From Rhodoluna sp. (lineage in GTDB: Bacteria; Actinomycetota; Actinomycetes; Actinomycetales; Microbacteriaceae), in the NCBI RefSeq assembly GCF_024641065.1, contig NZ_JAHEDV010000003.1:105160-169159 (forward strand): a stretch of DNA of 64,000 bases, in the 5' to 3' direction. The notes beneath the pieces are model-generated. The model saw only the letters and a program-made list of their open reading frames with translations, was not told the origin of the DNA and made no database searches. This document shows, one piece after another, positions 45,941 through 53,785 of the stretch. How positions within the stretch are numbered: the first letter of the stretch is position 1; every line of letters begins with the position of its first letter. A program made the position numbers and the translations under genes.

Positions 45941-45976
45941 AATGTTCGCAAAATGTCATACCCATTAGCGAACATT
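45941..45976. promoter_or_regulatory. Perfect 9-bp inverted repeat AATGTTCGC-N18-GCGAACATT
   Basis: Two perfect 9-base arms separated by 18 bases, about two helical turns between arm centres, as for a dimeric regulator. It lies about 200 nt before the sigma-factor ATG. Related single sites occur at 46110-46117 and at 36741-36749. Confidence 0.45.
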
Positions 45977-46036
45977 TAGTTGGCATCAAAAGATGCATCT
46001 GAAGTTGATTTCACCGGGGGATCGGTCGCATCGATT

Positions 46037-46068
46037 TCTAGGAGCGGGGGCTCCCAGAAATTATTTTT
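46037..46068 (+). terminator. Terminator-like hairpin with T run upstream of the sigma gene
   Basis: GGAGC/GCTCC arms with a GGGG loop, flanked by CT/AG, are followed by AAATTATTTTTTC. It would end a transcript that starts in the preceding gene-poor region, ahead of the proposed sigma promoter. Confidence 0.55.
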
Positions 46069-46076
46069 TCAATGCA

Positions 46077-46108
46077 CCGTAATGAATCAGCCCTTTCCTC
46101 GTGTATTT
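46077..46108 (+). promoter_or_regulatory. Putative sigma-dependent promoter element (CCGTAAT-N20-TATTT)
   Basis: CCGTAAT at 46077-46083 and TATTT at 46104-46108, preceded by CGTG, closely resemble the arrangement upstream of the S-layer-like gene at 47840-47870. It lies 70 nt before the sigma-factor ATG and could be an autoregulated promoter. Confidence 0.45.
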
Positions 46109-46178
46109 CAATGTTCGGCAAATTTGTTGCTGCGTTCATGCGCATTAGCTAGCCAGCAACACGGGGACCGGGGGAAAC

Positions 46179-47735
46179 ATGTCCAAAAAGCGCAACCTGC
46201 GCATCATCAAGGTAGTCGCGCCTGCTTACGAGGCCGAGGCCAAGGGGCCACTCGACGACGACTACAACGAGGTGCTGCTCAGCAAAGGTGCGTCTGGCGT
46301 CAAGCGCGCCGATCAAGAATTCAAAACCTATGTTGAAGATCCTCTTGAGAACATGCTCGACCTAGAGTCTGACGAAGAGTTTGGTGAGCCCGATTTTCGC
46401 GAAAAAGTAGGCACCGATCTTCAGCCAGTAAAGCTCGCTGAGTGGAGTGCCCAAGACTTCAGCAGTATCTACACTCGCTTTCGCCCACACCTTGAGCATC
46501 ATGCTCGCCGTTTTCTGCGCAACCAATCCCAGGTAGACGAAGTCGTTCAAGACGCGTTTCTGTACCTAATGGTTAGCCTTCCTGAACTTGATTCAGAGCT
46601 TGGTGTGCTGCGCTTTCTCAAGTGGAAGGTGCGGTTGCTCTGCCTCGATGTCATTCGTGCCAGCGGCCGCGCTCAGTTCAGCAGCATTGACGACAACCCA
46701 GAGATTGCTAGCAACGACCCAGACATGTCTTTGGCTCTTGAGCAGCAAGATGATGCAGCGGTTTTGCGACTTGCGCTAAGCAAGCTGAACCCTCGCCACC
46801 GCGAAATCTTGTTGGCCAGCATTTATGAAGAGAAAACCACCGAAGAGATCGCACAGCAGGTTGGTCTATCTGAGAACGCAACTCGTCAGTTGATGTTCCG
46901 TGCCCGCGCAGCTTTCAAAAAGGCGCTTTTGGGTGAAGATGTCAACACCGACGGCATGAGTGCTTCGGCAATTCTCTCGGTTGCTGCTCGCAAAGCTGCT
47001 CAAGATGCCAAACGCATGAGCGTTCAGGCCATGGTGTTTGCCGTGTTCCTAATGTTGAGCGTTGGTGCCTACCTAAACCTGCCTGGTCGCAACAGCGACA
47101 ACCAGATTCTTGCCGAGGGTGAAGGCCCTGCTGCAGTTTCACCTGAGCAAAGCCCAAGCCCGTCATCAACTCCGAGCCAAACCAAGACTCCAGATGCCGA
47201 AAACCTTGGCCCAACTGTGGTCACCAAACTGGTGGATATTATTACCGAAGAGCCAAACATCGATACTTCGGTTGAGCCAAGCCCTGAGCCTTCGCCATCA
47301 GAAGCAGCGTTCACGGTGGCGGCTCTCGAGAACCTGTTCACCACCACCCCGGGTTCAAACGAACTTATGAGCATGTCGCCAACCGGTGTTGGTGCGGCTA
47401 AGTCTTATCGCCTGATTTCTGGCCAAGGCATCATCGCCGACTTCAACTTCGATGCAACTGCTGAGAATGCCTTCACCGATGCGCTGTTCACCATCGATGT
47501 GAACGGTCAGCAATTCTTTGCCTACCCGGAGGCCACCGAGCTTTATGTTGTCACCGACAACGCAGGCCTCAAGCACTACATCTATTACGGTTCGCTAGCC
47601 CATGTGTTTGACGAGGCTGGTCAAGTTTTGAGCGGTTCGGTTTTGGCCAAAGCCACCGTTCGCCTAGAGCTGGTCGTCGAAAACGATCAGAGCACGCTTC
47701 GCGATTCGATTCTTACGGTTTTGCCGCAGGAATAG
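46179..47735 (+). CDS. Membrane-anchored ECF-type sigma factor with extracytoplasmic C-terminal domain
   Basis: 518 residues from an ATG with a strong GGGGG-type ribosome-binding site. An acidic N-terminal extension (1 to ~90) precedes sigma region 2 (about 97-165, with VDEVVQDAFLYLM) and region 4 (about 190-250, with LNPRHREILLAS and a helix-turn-helix). One membrane segment (about 283-302) is followed by a Pro/Ser/Glu-rich linker (303 to ~380) and a ~135-residue C-terminal domain of unknown type. The topology puts the sigma domains inside and the C-terminus outside. No anti-sigma gene is adjacent, so the fused part probably senses and controls. It directly precedes the S-layer-like gene. 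A terminator follows. Confidence 0.85.
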   Translation: MSKKRNLRIIKVVAPAYEAEAKGPLDDDYNEVLLSKGASGVKRADQEFKTYVEDPLENMLDLESDEEFGEPDFREKVGTDLQPVKLAEWSAQDFSSIYTRFRPHLEHHARRFLRNQSQVDEVVQDAFLYLMVSLPELDSELGVLRFLKWKVRLLCLDVIRASGRAQFSSIDDNPEIASNDPDMSLALEQQDDAAVLRLALSKLNPRHREILLASIYEEKTTEEIAQQVGLSENATRQLMFRARAAFKKALLGEDVNTDGMSASAILSVAARKAAQDAKRMSVQAMVFAVFLMLSVGAYLNLPGRNSDNQILAEGEGPAAVSPEQSPSPSSTPSQTKTPDAENLGPTVVTKLVDIITEEPNIDTSVEPSPEPSPSEAAFTVAALENLFTTTPGSNELMSMSPTGVGAAKSYRLISGQGIIADFNFDATAENAFTDALFTIDVNGQQFFAYPEATELYVVTDNAGLKHYIYYGSLAHVFDEAGQVLSGSVLAKATVRLELVVENDQSTLRDSILTVLPQE

Positions 47736-47750
47736 CTTCTCTTAGTGTGC

Positions 47751-47785
47751 CGGAACCCCCTACCACCCCCTGGGAGGGGGTTCCG
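47751..47785 (+). terminator. Rho-independent terminator after the sigma gene
   Basis: Eleven-bp perfect arms (47751-47761 with 47775-47785, CGGAACCCCCT/AGGGGGTTCCG) separate the sigma gene from the S-layer-like gene, so the latter must have its own promoter. Confidence 0.85.
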
Positions 47786-47837
47786 TATTTAACCGGGATG
47801 ATGCCGTCTTCAAATAATTTCAAAAAATTTCTTGCAC

Positions 47838-47870
47838 AACCGTAATAACTCGACCACCCCGTCGCTATTT
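47838..47870 (+). promoter_or_regulatory. Putative ECF-type promoter of the S-layer-like gene
   Basis: AACCGTAAT (from 47838) followed by CGTC (47860-47863) and TATTT (47866-47870) fits the AAC / CGTC style of ECF promoters with slightly long spacing. CCGTAAT and TATTT are shared with the element upstream of the sigma gene. It leaves a leader of roughly 100 nt. Confidence 0.5.
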
Positions 47871-47928
47871 ATTGTGGGGACCCGCGTGCCATCCTGCTTG
47901 GTTGCTTGGCGCAAGTGGATTTCTCAGT

Positions 47929-47945
47929 GATCTAAGCCTTAGATC
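47929..47945. promoter_or_regulatory. 17-nt perfect palindrome in the S-layer-like gene leader
   Basis: GATCTAAG-c-CTTAGATC lies 29 nt before the ATG, just ahead of the purine-rich ribosome-binding region. It could be an operator or, in RNA, contribute to mRNA stability; the one-base centre makes a tight RNA hairpin less likely than a DNA site. Confidence 0.45.
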
Positions 47946-47974
47946 GCTTCTAAACCAAGAAAGAAAGAGACATT

Positions 47975-50575
47975 ATGTCTAAGAACATCTCCCGCAAGGG
48001 AATCGCGTTCGGTGTGGCAGCTACTGTCGGTTTCGCTGGTCTAACTGGCGCACTGCCAGCTCAAGCCGTCGTTCCAGTAAGCCTTTCACCAAACGCTGGT
48101 ACCTCATATGGTCAAATCCTTGGCCAAACCTTTAACCTGAAGTCAGTTTTCACTGATGCGGCCCAGGTAGGTTCTGAAGACCTAACTTTTAAGATTGTTG
48201 ACTCGACCAGCTCGTTGGCTGTTGGAGACTTCACCTTGGAGTCAGCTTCAACCCACACTTATTCATATGCCACTGGCAACGAAGCAGCGCCTGCAAGCAA
48301 CAACGTTGTTCTCGCTGCCGATGACGCTGCGCTAGAAGCGGGCGACACCTTCTCAGTTCAGGTGACAGCTTTCCTTGACTACAATGGCGATGGCGAGCTT
48401 CAGACCACTGGCGAGGATGCAGAGACTGCCTCAGCAACCCGTACTGTAACTTTCTATGCGGTTGACGAAGTGACTTCTACCGTTTCAGTTACCCAGCCAT
48501 ACGAGGGTGACAATTCAATTGCTGCTGCTGTTAAGTTCACCAACATCAACAATGAGCAGCTCGATGAAACCGACTTTGCAATTCTGTTTTCTACTGGCAC
48601 CGGTGGAAACCTTGCTGGTTCAGAAGCAGCCGAGTCAACGGATGCAGTCAGTGAGTGGGACGCAACTGACGGTTTTACCGCAGAGACTTCTGGCGCAATT
48701 GACGACCTAGTTGAAGCTAAAGTCATCAAGGCTCAAGCCCTATACACTCCAGGTGGCGTGGCTCCTGTCCAGCCATCTGATGTTAGCGCAGACACCAAGG
48801 TTGGTTCGTTCAAGACCGCAAAGGTTGCTGCTGTAAAGGCATCGTCGATTACCGCCGACACTGTTGCAAGCAAGACTGCAAACACGGCCGACTTTGCGCT
48901 AACCAATTCAGAGTTCCAGGTTTCAGCACTTGTTGAAGATGCAAACGATGATGCAGTTGCTGGCAACAAAGTTCTTGCAACTGTTTCAACCGATGTAACT
49001 CTTTCTTCAACCGTGAAGTTGATCGTGAATGGTGTAACTTACACGGACAACGATGACCTTCCAGGCGCAGACGGTGTTGCTGAAGTTTCGTCAACTTCTA
49101 ACGCAAAGGGTCTGGCAACTGTTTCAATCAAAACAGTTGGATTCGCTGCCGAAGACGTGGTTTCAGTTGAATTCTCAACCGAGAACTTGCCTAGCTCAAC
49201 CGTTGATGTTGCATTGCAGGATGCTGAATACTCAATCGTTGAGTCAAATAATATCGCTGACCTAGACCCGTTTGAGGTTGCAACGACTCCAGGTGGACGT
49301 TTCTCGCTAAACGTTTTGGTAAACGACCAGTTTGGTGGAGTTCCAGCAAATGGCAAGTACGAGGCACGCCTTTCACTTGATGCAGCAGGCACTCGATCAG
49401 GCGACGGCGAAGAAGCTACCAATGACGTTGACTCAGTGGTAGCTGTATCTAACGGCAAGGCATCGTTCACCGTAACTGACAATGGAACCGGCACCGGTGT
49501 AGATGAGTACGCAGTGGACCTTTGGAAGAAATCAACTGCCGACACCATCGATACCCTTTGGGTTGATGTAAACCTAGTGGCAGCCGCAGACCTAATCGCT
49601 GGAGACATTTCAGTTGATGGCTCTGATGATGCAAACGAAGACGGCGTATTCGAAATTGGAAACGACGTTGCACTTGAGGTTGAGGACTTCAGCAACTTTG
49701 ATGCTCGCACCCTTGAAGGCACTGAGCCAAACCTAAACCAGGATGGTTTCTTGATCGCGGGTATTGTGTCAACCGCAGGTTCTGACACAGAAGAGTCAGT
49801 TGCTGTTATCGGAGCAACCGTCACCATCTCAGGCGAAGGCTTGCTATTCGAGTCTTCAGGCAACTACTCAGTGGGTTCACTCGCTGTTCGTGCCGATGAC
49901 GAGGGTAACTACGACTTCAACGTTTGGTCACACAAGGCTGGCGAGCAGACTGTAACCATCAAGTCTGGTTCAAAGTCACAGAAGGTAATCATTGAGTTCG
50001 GTCAGGCTGATGACGAGGCAGGTACCAACGTTGCTTTCACCAGCAGCAACCAGGTAAAGGCTGGTCGCACTTTGACTGTCAAGGGTCTCCTGACTGACAA
50101 GTTCGGCAACCCGGTCAACACAACCGACAACGGCATTTTCGAGGCAATTTACGACGGCCCAGGATTCATCCTTAGCGACGACGTAATCGAGACTGACGCA
50201 AACGGTAAGTTCAGCATCAAGGTTCTTCTTGGCACTGGCGAAGTTGGTTCAGCTTCTGTCACTGCAAAGTACGATGTTGACGGCGACCTAGACGTAGCCG
50301 ACGAAGAAGATAACAGAATCACTAAGACCCAGACCATCTTGCTTGGTGTCTCAGCTGCCTCTGTTGCAGGTTCGAAGAAGGTTGTTTCAACCGTCAAGAA
50401 CGCTTCAGGTCTTCAGGTCAAGGTTTACGTTGACGGCAAACTGAAGGCAACTAAGACTGCTTCATCAGACAACTACTCTGTAGCTGTATCGAAGCTAACT
50501 GTCGGCAAGCACACCGTAAAGGTATACGTTGCTGGAATCTTGGTTAACACCAAGTCAGTTGTAGTCAAGAAGTAA
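47975..50575 (+). CDS. S-layer-like secreted surface protein
   Basis: 866 residues. A signal peptide of 31 residues ends PAQA. The mature part is Ala/Val/Thr/Asp/Ser-rich and very acidic, with Ig-like beta domains and Asp-rich calcium-type loops (DYNGDGELQ near residue 130, DANEDGVFEIGND near 550). It ends with a basic segment with repeated KVYV units and a VVVKK terminus. The AAGAAAGAAAGAGA ribosome-binding region, isolated promoter and strong terminator suggest high expression, as for an S-layer or major wall protein. No known anchoring motif such as SLH or LPXTG is visible. The name is by analogy only. Confidence 0.7.
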   Translation: MSKNISRKGIAFGVAATVGFAGLTGALPAQAVVPVSLSPNAGTSYGQILGQTFNLKSVFTDAAQVGSEDLTFKIVDSTSSLAVGDFTLESASTHTYSYATGNEAAPASNNVVLAADDAALEAGDTFSVQVTAFLDYNGDGELQTTGEDAETASATRTVTFYAVDEVTSTVSVTQPYEGDNSIAAAVKFTNINNEQLDETDFAILFSTGTGGNLAGSEAAESTDAVSEWDATDGFTAETSGAIDDLVEAKVIKAQALYTPGGVAPVQPSDVSADTKVGSFKTAKVAAVKASSITADTVASKTANTADFALTNSEFQVSALVEDANDDAVAGNKVLATVSTDVTLSSTVKLIVNGVTYTDNDDLPGADGVAEVSSTSNAKGLATVSIKTVGFAAEDVVSVEFSTENLPSSTVDVALQDAEYSIVESNNIADLDPFEVATTPGGRFSLNVLVNDQFGGVPANGKYEARLSLDAAGTRSGDGEEATNDVDSVVAVSNGKASFTVTDNGTGTGVDEYAVDLWKKSTADTIDTLWVDVNLVAAADLIAGDISVDGSDDANEDGVFEIGNDVALEVEDFSNFDARTLEGTEPNLNQDGFLIAGIVSTAGSDTEESVAVIGATVTISGEGLLFESSGNYSVGSLAVRADDEGNYDFNVWSHKAGEQTVTIKSGSKSQKVIIEFGQADDEAGTNVAFTSSNQVKAGRTLTVKGLLTDKFGNPVNTTDNGIFEAIYDGPGFILSDDVIETDANGKFSIKVLLGTGEVGSASVTAKYDVDGDLDVADEEDNRITKTQTILLGVSAASVAGSKKVVSTVKNASGLQVKVYVDGKLKATKTASSDNYSVAVSKLTVGKHTVKVYVAGILVNTKSVVVKK

Positions 50576-50605
50576 CAAAACCTAGCAAGTTCAATTGCTA
50601 AATCT

Positions 50606-50638
50606 GAAAACCCCCGGTGCCTGGCACCGGGGGTTTTC
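50606..50638 (+). terminator. Strong rho-independent terminator after the S-layer-like gene
   Basis: Sixteen-base arms (50606-50621 with 50623-50638) with a GC-rich core and TTTT end isolate the S-layer-like transcription unit. Confidence 0.92.
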
Positions 50639-50659
50639 TCTTGCCGTTAGCCTAGAACT

Positions 50660-51127
50660 ATGAGCAAGTATGAATACCAGCAACACCCGCATGCGGCTGC
50701 CCGCAAAGAGCAGGGTCCGGCTGTTTCAAAGCGTGCCAAGCCAATTGCTGAGCTCGGCCTAAATGAACGCATTGGCTTGTTCATTACCAAGCACGTTGGC
50801 ACCATGTGGGCGGCATATCTGTTCTTAGGCCTGACCCTAATTAGCCTTCCGGCAGCGCTGGCCAGCGGCAATACCCTGGTGATCGTCAGCTGGATCGCCC
50901 AGACATTTTTGCAGTTGGTTTTGCTACCAATCATCATCGTGGGGCAAAACATCCAAGCTAAAGCCTCTGACGACCGAGCCATCGCCACCTATGAAGACGC
51001 TGGCGCAATTCTCGAAGAATCAAAAGAAATTCAGAACCACCTGAGCGTTCAAGACGTTGCCCTCACCGAATTGGTAGACAAGGTTGCAGCGCTTGAAGCC
51101 AAGCTAGCAAAGCAGTTGAAGAAGTAG
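50660..51127 (+). CDS. Small two-helix membrane protein, DUF1003-like
   Basis: 155 residues: a charged N-terminal ~40, two adjacent hydrophobic segments (about 47-92) containing WIAQTFLQLVLLPIIIVGQN, then a C-terminal helical, probably coiled-coil tail. Proteins of this shape are common in actinobacteria and resemble DUF1003, but I am not certain of the family and no function is known to me. The stop abuts the nucS start, so the two are probably co-transcribed. Confidence 0.72.
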   Translation: MSKYEYQQHPHAAARKEQGPAVSKRAKPIAELGLNERIGLFITKHVGTMWAAYLFLGLTLISLPAALASGNTLVIVSWIAQTFLQLVLLPIIIVGQNIQAKASDDRAIATYEDAGAILEESKEIQNHLSVQDVALTELVDKVAALEAKLAKQLKK

Positions 51128-51823
51128 ATGCGCCTGATTATTGCCGAATGCTCGGTCGACTATGCCGGTCGGCTGAGCGCCCACCTGCCAAGAGCAAAGC
51201 GTCTTTTGGTCATGAAGGCCGACGGTTCGGTTTTGGTGCACAGCGACAGCGGCAGCTATAAGCCACTCAACTGGATGAACCCGCCGTGCACTGTTTCGAT
51301 GGTTGACCCAACCGATGGCCAGGTGTCTGTGGGAGTCACACAAGTTTGGAAGGTTCAGCAGACCAAGACCGACGACCTGCTGATGATTTCGATCTTTGAA
51401 GTGCTCAGCGAATTTGAGCACGAACTCGGTGAAGACCCCGGGCTGATCAAAGATGGTGTCGAAAAGCACCTTCAAGAGCTTTTGGCCGATCAGCTTCACC
51501 TGGTTGAAGAGGGCTCATCAATTATTCGTCGCGAGTATTTCACCGCGATTGGCCCGGTAGACATTTTGATGAGAGATGCCAATGGTTCAACCATCGCAAT
51601 TGAACTAAAGCGCCGCGGCGACATCGATGGCGTTGAGCAACTCACCCGCTATCTCGAGCTTCTCAATCGCGACCCTTTGCTTGCCCCGGTTCGCGGAATC
51701 TTCGCAGCCCAAGAAATCAAGCCACAGGCCCGCAAGCTTGCCGAAGACCGCGGCATCGAATGTTTGGTTCTCGACTACGACTCAATGCGCGGCATTGAAG
51801 ATTCGGTTCCAAGGTTGTTCTAA
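51128..51823 (+). CDS. nucS: Mismatch-specific endonuclease NucS (EndoMS)
   Basis: 231 residues. NucS cleaves both strands at certain mismatches and replaces MutS/MutL repair in most actinobacteria. The C-terminal nuclease domain has [29 protein letters not shown] and YLELLNRDP, the RecB-like active-site region with the Asp, Glu and Lys expected. The N-terminal domain includes LNWMNPP. The clamp-binding tail usually found at the C-terminus is not obvious; the protein ends PRLF, which could serve. It overlaps the transporter gene start by one base. Confidence 0.93.
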   Translation: MRLIIAECSVDYAGRLSAHLPRAKRLLVMKADGSVLVHSDSGSYKPLNWMNPPCTVSMVDPTDGQVSVGVTQVWKVQQTKTDDLLMISIFEVLSEFEHELGEDPGLIKDGVEKHLQELLADQLHLVEEGSSIIRREYFTAIGPVDILMRDANGSTIAIELKRRGDIDGVEQLTRYLELLNRDPLLAPVRGIFAAQEIKPQARKLAEDRGIECLVLDYDSMRGIEDSVPRLF

Positions 51824-53082
51824 TGCCAAGACAACATCATCCGCGCAAAAATACGATTCGCTCAAAGGGTTATTTCAACCGGTTGGGCCCAGGAATCGTC
51901 ACTGGTGCTGCTGATGACGACCCATCGGGCATCGGCACCTATTCGCAGGCCGGCGCAAGCGCTGGTTATGGATTCTTGTGGAGCACCATTTGGCTGCTGC
52001 CATTGGCCTTCGCCGTGCAAGAAGCCTGTGCGCGACTAGCCCTCGTGACCGGCAAGGGTTTGGCCTCGATTATCAAATCACGGATGCCCCGCTGGGTGCT
52101 GATTCTTGCTGTGCTGTTGGTGGCCATCGCCAACACCGTGAACATTGCGGCCGACCTTTCGGTTATGTCAGCCGCACTTGGTCTGTTGATTCCAATTGAC
52201 CAACTGGTTGGCGTGGTTTTATTCGCAGTCTTGCTGGCTGTAACCGAAATCGCGATTCCATATCACCGCTATGCCAAGGCGCTTAGGTGGCTAACCCTGA
52301 GTTTGCTCGCCTACGTTGCTGTGCTCTTCGTGGCCAAGGTCGATTGGGCTGCCGTCGCAACTTCAACGATGTTCCCTCAGTTTGATTTCACCAAAGCCTC
52401 GCTCGAGATGCTGTTAGCTCTAGCCGGAACGACCATCAGCCCATACCTGTTCTTTTGGCAAGCAGCCGAAGAGGTTGAAGAGCGTCACGAGATCGACGGA
52501 AAGACCGTCTCGCTCAAGCACATCCAGGCGATGCGTGGCGATGTGTTCTCGGGAATGTTCACCGGCGTCTTCATCATGTTTGCGATCATGGCTACCTCGG
52601 CTGCAACGCTTCACCTGCAGGGCATTACTCAAATTGAAACAGCGGCCGAAGCGGCCAAAGCCCTTGAGCCAATCGCTGGAAAATATGCCGGTTTGTTGTT
52701 CTTGCTCGGCATCCTTGGCGTTGGCCTGCTCTCGATTCCGGTGCTGGCCGGTTCAACCGCCTATGCCATTGCCGAAACTTTTGGCTGGCGCGAGTCCCTT
52801 GAACTCAAGCCACTTCAAGCCAAGGCTTTTTATGGCGTGATCGTTATTTCGATGGCGATTGCACTGGGCTTGAACTTGCTGCACATTCAGCCAATTAACT
52901 TCTTGATTCTGGCGGCGGTTCTAAACGGTCTGACCGCGCCAATTTTGATGTTCATTGTGTTCTGGTTAGCCAGGGATAAAAACCTACTCGGCCGCTGGGC
53001 TTCGCCAAAGTGGTCGCAAATTTTGCTTGCGGTTGCCACAGTGGCGATGGTCTCGCTGCCAATCATGTGGTTGTTCGCATAA
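51823..53082 (+). CDS. Nramp-related divalent metal transporter
   Basis: 419 residues with about eleven hydrophobic segments. The first helix has GPGIVTGAADDDPSGIGTYSQAG: DPSG replaces the canonical DPGN metal-binding motif. The sixth-helix region reads TTISPYLFFWQ in place of the Met-Pro-His of manganese/iron Nramps. These features place it in a divergent Nramp-related clade; some clades carry magnesium or aluminium, so the ion is open. It overlaps nucS by one base. Confidence 0.82.
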   Translation: MPRQHHPRKNTIRSKGYFNRLGPGIVTGAADDDPSGIGTYSQAGASAGYGFLWSTIWLLPLAFAVQEACARLALVTGKGLASIIKSRMPRWVLILAVLLVAIANTVNIAADLSVMSAALGLLIPIDQLVGVVLFAVLLAVTEIAIPYHRYAKALRWLTLSLLAYVAVLFVAKVDWAAVATSTMFPQFDFTKASLEMLLALAGTTISPYLFFWQAAEEVEERHEIDGKTVSLKHIQAMRGDVFSGMFTGVFIMFAIMATSAATLHLQGITQIETAAEAAKALEPIAGKYAGLLFLLGILGVGLLSIPVLAGSTAYAIAETFGWRESLELKPLQAKAFYGVIVISMAIALGLNLLHIQPINFLILAAVLNGLTAPILMFIVFWLARDKNLLGRWASPKWSQILLAVATVAMVSLPIMWLFA

Positions 53083-53129
53083 ACGAACTTAATCCACATG
53101 ATGGGTTAACCTAATGACAAACTTGAACC

Positions 53130-53783
53130 ATGGCCCTATTTGAACGCAAAGTACTCATCGTTGAAGATGAGCCACTCATCCGTGGTTTGATTGCTGCCAA
53201 CCTAACTGCCGAGGGTTTCACTGTAGAGGTGGCTTCAAGCGCTGCCGAGGCCCGCAAAGTAGCTGAAGATTTTGACCCAGACATCGCGGTGCTAGACATT
53301 GAACTTGGCGATGGCCCAACCGGAATCGACTTAGCGATGATTCTTCGTCGCCAGCACCTTGAGATTGCGCTGGTGTTCTTGACTCACATTCCTGAACCGC
53401 GCATTGTGGGCATCGAGAACCGTTCGATTCCTAAAAACGCCGCCTACCTGGTGAAAGACCGCATTGCCGACCCTGGCATCTTGCGCGCTGCCATTGAGGC
53501 TGCCCTGCGCGACCGCGTTGGCAAGAGCTTTCGCGATGACAAAAACATTGAGCACCGATTTAGCGAAGTTAGCCGCAACCAGTTGGCCGTGCTTCAGATG
53601 GTGGCGCTCGGCATGAGCAATCAGCAGATTGCGGCTGACCGAGGCACAACTATCCGTGCAGTAGAAAACTTGGTTCGTCGTGCCTTCGAAGCCGCCGGAA
53701 TCGACCTTGAGAGCGACAACAACCCGCGCGTTACCGCAGCTCGCGAATACATCAAGCTTGCCGGTCTGCCATTCGGCAAATAA
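53130..53783 (+). CDS. Response regulator with C-terminal LuxR-type DNA-binding domain
   Basis: 217 residues. The receiver domain has the acidic pair Glu12-Asp13 and phospho-acceptor Asp56 (AVLDIELGDG), a Thr in FLTHIP and Lys in YLVKD. The output domain is a LuxR/GerE-like helix-turn-helix (about 145-190, ALGMSNQQIAADRGTTIRAVENLV). It is followed 2 nt later by the first of two paralogous histidine-kinase genes and probably forms one signalling operon with them. Confidence 0.87.
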   Translation: MALFERKVLIVEDEPLIRGLIAANLTAEGFTVEVASSAAEARKVAEDFDPDIAVLDIELGDGPTGIDLAMILRRQHLEIALVFLTHIPEPRIVGIENRSIPKNAAYLVKDRIADPGILRAAIEAALRDRVGKSFRDDKNIEHRFSEVSRNQLAVLQMVALGMSNQQIAADRGTTIRAVENLVRRAFEAAGIDLESDNNPRVTAAREYIKLAGLPFGK

Positions 53784-53785
53784 AA

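Larger units (their letters stand above)
45695..46178. other. 484-nt gene-poor regulatory region with hairpins upstream of the sigma gene
   Basis: No convincing gene is seen. The region contains an imperfect hairpin (45748-45778), an AATGTTCGC...GCGAACATT inverted repeat (45941-45976), a terminator-like hairpin followed by a T run (46037-46068) and a promoter-like element (46077-46108). An 87-codon frame (45716-45979) has rare codons and no ribosome-binding site. A short transcript ending at 46068 is possible. Confidence 0.6.

Noticed and set aside
45716..45979. An 87-codon frame with a hydrophobic stretch in the gene-poor region before the sigma gene
   Set aside because: It has no ribosome-binding site, uses codons rare in neighbouring genes (AGA, AGG, ATA, TTA), and contains the hairpin and inverted repeat. 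A small membrane protein is not excluded but not supported.
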